Of a stretch of DNA of 11,624 nucleotides, positions 7,378 through 11,624 are shown piece by piece. Position 1 is the first letter of the stretch, and each line of letters begins with the position of its first letter. The position numbers and the translations under genes are program-made. The stretch is from Parcubacteria group bacterium GW2011_GWA2_50_10b (GTDB taxonomy: Bacteria; Patescibacteriota; Minisyncoccia; Phycocordibacterales; Zambryskibacteraceae), in contig LCQJ01000025.1 of the NCBI GenBank assembly GCA_001004085.1, positions 1 to 11,624 of the forward strand. Direction: 5' to 3'. The notes under the pieces are model-generated. The model was not told the origin of the DNA, did no database searches, and saw only the letters and a program-made list of their open reading frames with translations.

Positions 7378-7973
7378 CTATTTTTGTGACCGAAAAGAAG
7401 CTTCTGCCACAACAAAATCCAGCTCCGTATCTATGTCGGTGGAGCGCTCGCGCGGCATCAGCACCGATATGCAACTCTCGGGGTCTATAATTTTTCCTTC
7501 ATCCATCAACACGCTGCGCTGCGTCACGTACACCGCGCCGTTGACGCGGTAGAGCAGCTCCATGTCCTGCGTACGTCCGGCAGGAGTATTGGTGTAGGGC
7601 GCGAGCATGCCATCTTTACTGACCCTATACATAAACTCGGGCCGGTCCACAATTTCGCATATTGATATGCACGAGCGTGCACCGGTAGAAAGGCGGCAAC
7701 CGCGTGCTGGTATGCAGGCACAATGTTTGCAGTGTCGGTCGCCAACTCGGGAGGGCGCATAATCACTTCGGCACCGTGCTGTTTGGATACTGCCGCTATT
7801 TCCTGCGAATCGGTAGATACAACTACCCTGTCCAAATAAGCGGAGCCCTTTGCGGCGGCTATCGCGTAGGCAATGAGCGGCAACCCTAGCAGCGGCTTTA
7901 TATTTTTGCCGGGCAATCTCTTGGAGCCGCCGCGCGCCGGGATGACACAGAGTATTTTTTTATCCTTATACAT
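7378..7973 (-). pseudogene. neuA: neuA-like CMP-nonulosonate cytidylyltransferase, internal deletion with frameshift
   Basis: Two adjacent frames together make one CMP-sialic/legionaminic acid synthetase. The first frame starts at ATG 7973 and carries CVIPARGGSKRLPGKNIKPL (the CTP-binding signature), VVVSTDSQEIA and MRPPELATDTA, and stays homologous to about residue 96 (QHAVAAFL, codon 7688-7686). It then continues as unrelated sequence to a stop at 7524. The second frame picks up at about 7689 with STGARSCISICEI, then RPEFMYRV, YRVNGAVYVTQRSVLMDEG and the family hallmark MPRERSTDIDTELDF, ending at TAG 7378. Compared with the normal arrangement, about 29-35 residues are missing at the junction, including the LQPTSPLR motif that binds nucleotide. 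The total would be about 199 residues instead of about 230. No simple frameshift can restore a full enzyme. It overlaps the preceding methyltransferase by 8 bases. It could be a real pseudogene or an assembly error. Confidence 0.8.
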
Positions 7974-8836
7974 TTTTGGTCTTCTTAAATATAACGCGCA
8001 GATGATTGCCGATGCCCTGCTTGTCTATAACCGCCTGCAGGAGCGGCACCGCCTCGCGGAGTTTGTCAAAGTAGTCGTACTGGTCGTCATACTGCTTCAT
8101 ACACAAGTAGTCCATGACATCGAGCCCGTAGAACTCAAGGCTGTGCAGTGTAAAACCGGTCTTCTTTGCCAGAAACTCGAGAGATTTCTTGTCAAAAAAT
8201 GCCGTGTGCTGGTAAGGATAGAGCGTATTCTGCCGGCTGCCCATGAGCGGTAAGCACGCTGTAAGAGCCGAGCTTTTCTTTGCTTAATTCTGTACTGGCC
8301 ACATTTAGGCCGTACTTGCGGCAGACGCCGACCAAAAATTCTGTAAGCTCGAGCCCTTTGCTTTTTATTTTTTTATCTTTAAGATAGCTCAAAAAATATC
8401 CCGGTCCGCAGCCGACATCGAGAAGTTTTATCTGACTTTTTTTGAGTCCCGTCTTTTCTATCAAGTACGCTAAACGTTCCGGAGCATGCACCTTCTTGCG
8501 ATAGCCATAGGTAGCGACTATCTCGCGCGTAGTGTCTTTGATATTTTTCGGGTCGTCATACATTTCGTGTCCGCCCGCGTGCGCAAAATCTATGTTGGGG
8601 GACACTAACGCGCAGCGCGAACATTCGTAGAGTTTGTACTTGCCCAGCGCCAAAAACTCCTTTCCTTTTTTGTTGCCGCACAAAAGACAAGAGAACTTTG
8701 ATGGATTTTTTATTGCGGAAGCAAATCTCTTCATCACGTGCGTCCGATATTCCAGCATATTCTTATAAAAGTCCTTGCTCCGGGACCTTTTCGGATCAAT
8801 ATCAAAAATTCTGTAATTCTTAAATATATTTCTCAT
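7966..8836 (-). pseudogene. Zinc-ribbon SAM methyltransferase, internal deletion with frameshift
   Basis: The ATG at 8836-8834 overlaps the stop of the amidotransferase gene (ATGA), a strong sign of translational coupling; an upstream start at 8881 is less likely. The first frame gives a four-cysteine zinc-ribbon-like module (Cys50, Cys53, Cys72, Cys75), then motif I KLLDVGCGPGYFLSYL near 137-152 and GLELTEFLVGVCRKYGLNV, and remains homologous to about Ser-Val-Leu-Thr near 193-196. It then leaves the family and stops at 8192. The next frame resumes near 8253 with LPLMGSRQNTLYPYQHTAFF, then DKKSLEFLAKKTGF, and ends at TAA 7966. The part between, normally the D-V-L-E-H motif, the L-K-P-G-G turn and the following strand, is missing: roughly 40-45 codons. 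An intact homologue would be about 330-340 residues. Its likely role, judged from context, is methylating the sugar or its acetimidoyl group. Confidence 0.78.
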
Positions 8837-10083
8837 ACGACTTGACGTTTGAGCTTCCATTCTCCGTTTACCTTTTCCCACAGATGCGGCGGGCGGAACT
8901 TATCCGCAAGCTGCAGAAAGTACTCCTTGTCCATGGCCGGATGTTCAAAAGCGCCATATGCTTTTGGAAACTCCTCCTGCGTAATGGAGAGGTACTTAAA
9001 AATTTCGTCCGCGAAGCGCTCCGGCCACTCCCCGTCAAAACGCTTTACCAGCGCCACTCCTTCATCACGCGTAATTTCGCCGCTTCGTATCTCCTGCGCG
9101 GCGTCGTAGGTTGCCCTACCGATGCCGAATTTAAGAAAGGTGGTGTAGTAGTGAAAGTCATCGATGCGGTCGTCTATAGAATTATATTTGCTGTAGGTGC
9201 CGGGGGTGCGTTCCGGACTCGGCTGGAACCCTCCGTGCTCGGAGGCATAGTAAAACGCCTCCTGCGGACGCCATTTCACGTAATAACCTAAATAATGCAC
9301 CTCCGCTCCAAGCTTCTGCATGGCAGCCGGATCCGCCGGCAGATAAGGCGCCAGCTCTCCTTTTTGTACGCCGTATTTCTCCTCGAGGTCTTTTATAGAT
9401 GCACCTCCGAGATATATTTCAGAAGGATCGTTCGATGCAAAATACTTCCAGTCGCGCACGGCGCTCGTGTTGTCCGCGACAGGATTGCCGTACTCGGCTT
9501 CGTTTTCTCCGTAAAAAATGAGTGGAATATTAAAAAGCAGCGCCATCTTTGGAGCAAGCGATTTCTGTCCGAGCATAAAAGTCTGAAATGGGTGAAAGAG
9601 GTTTTCAACCGCGAGACGCGTCAGGAGCCGGTGCGTGCGGCCGTTGGGAGTACAGAGATAATTATCAAAACCGGCGTGTATCCAGGCTTCAAAATTGCTC
9701 CACCCCCATGGAGTATAAACATGCGGCGCCCAGGTAACGGTAAGCGGATGCATGCCGTATTTATATTTAAGCAGGTGTGCGGCCATAAAGCTGTCTTTGC
9801 CTCCCGAGCCCGGCACCAAGCAGTCGTAGCTTCCGTCGGAGCTGCGAAATTTGTCGCACAGCGCTTTCAGCTCCGCCTCCCGTTTTTCCCAATCGATGCC
9901 TGTATTTTTTTTCTCGGTGAAACGGCACGCGTCGCACACCCCGTCTTTGTCAAAATGAATAGTCTCTTTTTTTACATCAGCCGTGTTTTTAAACTCGACC
10001 GTCGAGCTCGGCCTCTGATTTGATATAACGCAACGCTTGCAAAATTTTACTTCGAGCGGGAGCCCGTACATACCTGTTTCCAT
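8833..10083 (-). CDS. WbpG/PseA-type N-acetyl sugar amidotransferase (ATP pyrophosphatase)
   Basis: This 416-residue protein has a PP-loop VPGSGGKDSFMAAHLLK with SGGKDS at about 93-98, for adenylating the substrate. In front lies a four-cysteine zinc site (CKRC at 15-18 and CDAC at 50-53), the arrangement of the WbuX/WbpG/PseA family. Later conserved blocks include WAPHVYTPWGWSNFEAWI, FYGENEAEYGNP and LGYYVKWRPQEAFYYA. Known relatives turn an N-acetyl group into an acetamidino group: WbpG on a mannuronic acid sugar in Pseudomonas O-antigen, PseA on pseudaminic acid in Campylobacter. They use ammonia supplied by HisH/HisF homologues. Both partners precede it here (HisH ends two bases before), so the assignment is strong; the acceptor is inferred to be the nonulosonate or its precursor. 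It is somewhat longer than the roughly 380 residues I recall for PseA/WbpG. Confidence 0.9.
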   Translation of the reverse strand: METGMYGLPLEVKFCKRCVISNQRPSSTVEFKNTADVKKETIHFDKDGVCDACRFTEKKNTGIDWEKREAELKALCDKFRSSDGSYDCLVPGSGGKDSFMAAHLLKYKYGMHPLTVTWAPHVYTPWGWSNFEAWIHAGFDNYLCTPNGRTHRLLTRLAVENLFHPFQTFMLGQKSLAPKMALLFNIPLIFYGENEAEYGNPVADNTSAVRDWKYFASNDPSEIYLGGASIKDLEEKYGVQKGELAPYLPADPAAMQKLGAEVHYLGYYVKWRPQEAFYYASEHGGFQPSPERTPGTYSKYNSIDDRIDDFHYYTTFLKFGIGRATYDAAQEIRSGEITRDEGVALVKRFDGEWPERFADEIFKYLSITQEEFPKAYGAFEHPAMDKEYFLQLADKFRPPHLWEKVNGEWKLKRQVV

Positions 10084-10085
10084 AT

Positions 10086-10721
10086 CTATTGTTTTATTGA
10101 GCGGATAAAGTTCTCTAACAGCTTCAATCCAGCCTGGCCGCTTTTTTCCGGATGAAATTGGACTCCGAATATATTCTTCTCTCCAAGCGCCGCAGCGTAT
10201 TGATACCCGCCGTAGGTTGTTTTTGCAAGCACCGATTCTTCCTTAGGCACGAACATATAGGAGTGAACGAAGTAAAAGAAAGGGTTTGTAATCCCTGCAA
10301 ACAGGGCAGCGGCTCCCGGCTGCTGCGTCGGCACTACCTCCTGCCACCCTATCACGGGCATGGTAACACCCGGAGGCATCGCGGGTAACTGCACCACCTC
10401 TCCCTTAATCAACCCGAGACCATCCTGCTCGCCAAATTCGTGTCCGCGCTCTAAAAGCAGCTGCGCTCCAAGACATATTCCTAAAACAGGCACGCCGGCG
10501 CGGGCGCGCTCTTTAATAGCCTCCGTAAGACCGCGCACTGCAAGACCTTCCATGCCCGCTTTAAAGGTGCCGACCCCGGGCAAAATAATAGCATCAGCCT
10601 TTTCTATTCTTTGTCGCTCTTCTGTTATTTCGACATCCGCAAATTGAGCAAGAGCTTTGCTTAAACTCCAAAGGTTCCCCACGCCGTAATCGACAATAAC
10701 TATATGCGGAAGAATTTTCAT
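10086..10721 (-). CDS. hisH: HisH-like glutamine amidotransferase subunit for sugar amidination
   Basis: This 211-residue class I glutaminase closely follows HisH: IVDYGVGNLWSL at the N-terminus, LPGVGTFKAGM for the oxyanion region, the nucleophile in GICLGAQLL (Cys83), and VQFHPEKSG (His190, Glu192) completing the triad. In histidine synthesis HisH feeds ammonia to HisF. Here no other his genes are present and the next gene is a WbpG/PseA-like amidotransferase, so it should supply ammonia for acetamidino formation instead, as HisH2 does in Pseudomonas O-antigen clusters. The segment usually written P-H-M-G-W-N reads MPVIGWQ, a small departure from the histidine-pathway type. Its ATG overlaps the HisF stop (ATGA), which suits equal synthesis of a two-subunit complex. 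Confidence 0.9.
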   Translation of the reverse strand: MKILPHIVIVDYGVGNLWSLSKALAQFADVEITEERQRIEKADAIILPGVGTFKAGMEGLAVRGLTEAIKERARAGVPVLGICLGAQLLLERGHEFGEQDGLGLIKGEVVQLPAMPPGVTMPVIGWQEVVPTQQPGAAALFAGITNPFFYFVHSYMFVPKEESVLAKTTYGGYQYAAALGEKNIFGVQFHPEKSGQAGLKLLENFIRSIKQ

Positions 10722-11467
10722 ATAGTTCGTACCGGATATTTAGCTTCTGTGAGAGCCCCTTTTACCTGATTGAATGACGCCAGAGAGTAATGAAATAGAG
10801 ATGAAGCGCATACTGCTTCGACTCCCGCGCGTGCCGCCTCTACCATATCCGCCGGAGTACCGGCTCCCCCATGCGCTATAACCGGAACGGAGGAGAACGA
10901 AGTTACTTCTTTAATAAGGTCGAGGTCATACCCTTTGCGCGTTCCGTCGGCGTCAATGGAAGTGAGCAGGATTTCGCCGGCGCCGAGCGATATGCCGCGC
11001 CGTATCCACTCCAGAGCGTCAATGCCGGTGCGCTCCCTGCCGCCGTCGGTCAATGCCTCCCACTTCCCCTCCCCCGTCTTTTTTGCCTCGACGGAGAGAA
11101 CGATGCATTGTGGCCCGTACACTTCCGCGGCTTTGCGGATAAATTCCGGATCTTTTATGGCGTAGGTGTTAATCGCTATTTTATCCGCGCCGGAGCGAAG
11201 CGCCATCCCTATGTCATGGAGCGAACGTATGCCGCCGCCGGCGGTAAGCGGAATAAAAACATTTTCGGACACCGACTTGAGCTGTTCGAAGTCCAGATTG
11301 CGCTGATAGAGGCTCGCGACGATGTCCATGTACACCAGCTCATCCGCGCCCTCCGCGTAGTAGCGCTCGGAAAGGTCTTTGGGCGTACCCACCACGCGCA
11401 GGCCCTCGGTCCGAACCGTTTTGACCACATTGGGGCCTTTTATATCAAGCCGTGCAATAACGCGCAT
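10718..11467 (-). CDS. hisF: HisF-like (beta-alpha)8-barrel partner of the sugar amidotransferase
   Basis: The 249-residue protein aligns along the whole HisF barrel: ARLDIKGPNVVKTV at the start (Asp8 matching catalytic Asp11), ADELVYMDIVAS, FIPLTAGGGIRS, GADKIAINT, GAGEILLTSIDADGTRKGYD and HGGAGTPADMVEA. The position matching the second catalytic aspartate of histidine-pathway HisF (Asp130, usually IDAK) is glutamate: VLSVEAKK, Glu127. This fits a paralogue that only channels ammonia and does not cyclise a histidine intermediate. HisH follows immediately with an ATGA overlap and the amidotransferase comes next, matching hisF2-hisH2-wbpG type modules. The ATG at 11467 is 16 bases after the preceding stop, with no clear Shine-Dalgarno site. 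A true histidine role is unlikely given the context. Confidence 0.9.
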   Translation of the reverse strand: MRVIARLDIKGPNVVKTVRTEGLRVVGTPKDLSERYYAEGADELVYMDIVASLYQRNLDFEQLKSVSENVFIPLTAGGGIRSLHDIGMALRSGADKIAINTYAIKDPEFIRKAAEVYGPQCIVLSVEAKKTGEGKWEALTDGGRERTGIDALEWIRRGISLGAGEILLTSIDADGTRKGYDLDLIKEVTSFSSVPVIAHGGAGTPADMVEAARAGVEAVCASSLFHYSLASFNQVKGALTEAKYPVRTI

Positions 11468-11483
11468 ATGCTTATCATAGCCC

Positions 11484-11624
11484 CTATCGCGGTTTTACAA
11501 ACGCGAGCGAGGTAATGAGCGCCGCGGCACGCTCGCTCGCCTTGCCGTCGAAAGCGTACTCTTTTTCGAGAAAGACGGTAGCCGCGCGGGACATGTGTTC
11601 GCGCGCTTTCGGATCTTTCGCGAG
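11484..11624 (-). CDS. C-terminal tail of an upstream protein, possibly UDP-GlcNAc 2-epimerase-like (partial)
   Basis: The last 46 codons of a gene enter from the right edge and end at TAG 11486-11484. The peptide runs LAKDPKAREHMSRAATVFLE, then KEYAFDGKASERAAALITSL, then AFVKPR. A D-G-K-A-S-E-R motif followed by a short helix near the end resembles the C-terminal helix of WecB/WbpI-type UDP-GlcNAc 2-epimerases and some other GT-B-fold enzymes such as PseG. With so little sequence this is a suggestion only. The gene ends 16 bases before hisF and is probably in the same operon. Confidence 0.55.
   Translation of the reverse strand, partial: LAKDPKAREHMSRAATVFLEKEYAFDGKASERAAALITSLAFVKPR

Noticed and set aside
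7334..7474. Longer N-terminus for NeuB
   Set aside because: The extension runs through the conserved C-terminus of neuA in another frame; NeuB homology starts at the ATG at 7333.
7378..8836. Programmed ribosomal frameshifting in neuA and the zinc-ribbon methyltransferase
   Set aside because: Shifting frame would not restore the missing core motifs in either protein, so a deletion is needed to explain both.
8833..8836. TGA recoded as an amino acid (as in some CPR lineages)
   Set aside because: TGA ends the amidotransferase and HisF genes exactly at ATGA overlaps with the next gene, so it works as a stop here.
9295..10023. Plus-strand open frame of 242 codons opposite the amidotransferase
   Set aside because: It lies fully antisense to a well-conserved gene, its translation has no recognisable motif, and it is explained by codon bias of the opposite strand.
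10086..11467. hisH and hisF as part of a histidine biosynthesis operon
   Set aside because: No other histidine genes are present, the partner is a WbpG/PseA-like amidotransferase, and HisF has Glu at the Asp130 position.

Overview
The window looks like part of a bacterial surface-polysaccharide or glycan locus. All credible genes lie on the minus strand, so transcription runs from position 11624 towards 1. Genes overlap or sit within a few bases of each other (ATGA overlaps at 8833-8836 and 10718-10721; 1-44 base gaps elsewhere). No stretch over 300 bases lacks a gene, and I see no tRNA, rRNA, CRISPR array, insertion sequence or convincing terminator. TGA is used as a stop, so the genetic code is standard. 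The compact layout, sparse Shine-Dalgarno sites and an O-antigen-ligase-like N-terminus of the kind I associate with Patescibacteria (CPR, Parcubacteria-like) suggest that group. This is an inference from style, not a proven assignment.

In transcription order: (1) the C-terminal 46 residues of an unidentified protein, possibly a UDP-GlcNAc 2-epimerase or other GT-B-fold enzyme (11484-11624); (2) a three-gene amidination module, HisF paralogue, HisH paralogue and a WbpG/PseA-type N-acetyl sugar amidotransferase (8833-11467); (3) a zinc-ribbon SAM methyltransferase broken by an internal out-of-frame deletion (7966-8836); (4) NeuA, CMP-nonulosonate synthetase, broken in the same way (7378-7973); (5) NeuB, nonulosonate synthase (6275-7333); (6) NeuC, hydrolysing UDP-GlcNAc 2-epimerase type (5230-6288); (7) a second SAM methyltransferase (4440-5222); (8) a DegT-family PLP sugar aminotransferase (3305-4438); (9) an unusual fusion of a CBS-domain pair to an NAD-dependent sugar epimerase (1960-3324); (10) an MsbA/PglK-like ABC exporter (176-1948); (11) the N-terminus of a membrane protein resembling O-antigen ligase/polymerase (1-156).

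Read together, the genes specify a sialic-acid-like (probably legionaminic-type) nine-carbon sugar. NeuC releases the free six-carbon amino sugar, NeuB condenses it with phosphoenolpyruvate, and NeuA would activate it with CTP. HisH would release ammonia from glutamine, HisF would carry it, and the amidotransferase would turn an N-acetyl group into an acetamidino (acetimidoyl) group. One of the methyltransferases could then methylate that group. The aminotransferase and the SDR enzyme would act on the nucleotide-sugar precursor, the ABC protein would flip the lipid-linked glycan, and the ligase/polymerase would finish it. No 4,6-dehydratase, sugar N-acetyltransferase or glycosyltransferase is recognisable inside the window; these must lie outside it or be absent.

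The most striking sequence observation is that two consecutive genes, the zinc-ribbon methyltransferase and neuA, each lack an internal block of roughly 30-45 codons containing core motifs and change frame at the junction, while their flanks are well conserved. Either the strain (or the assembly) carries two independent deletions, or something specific is happening here.
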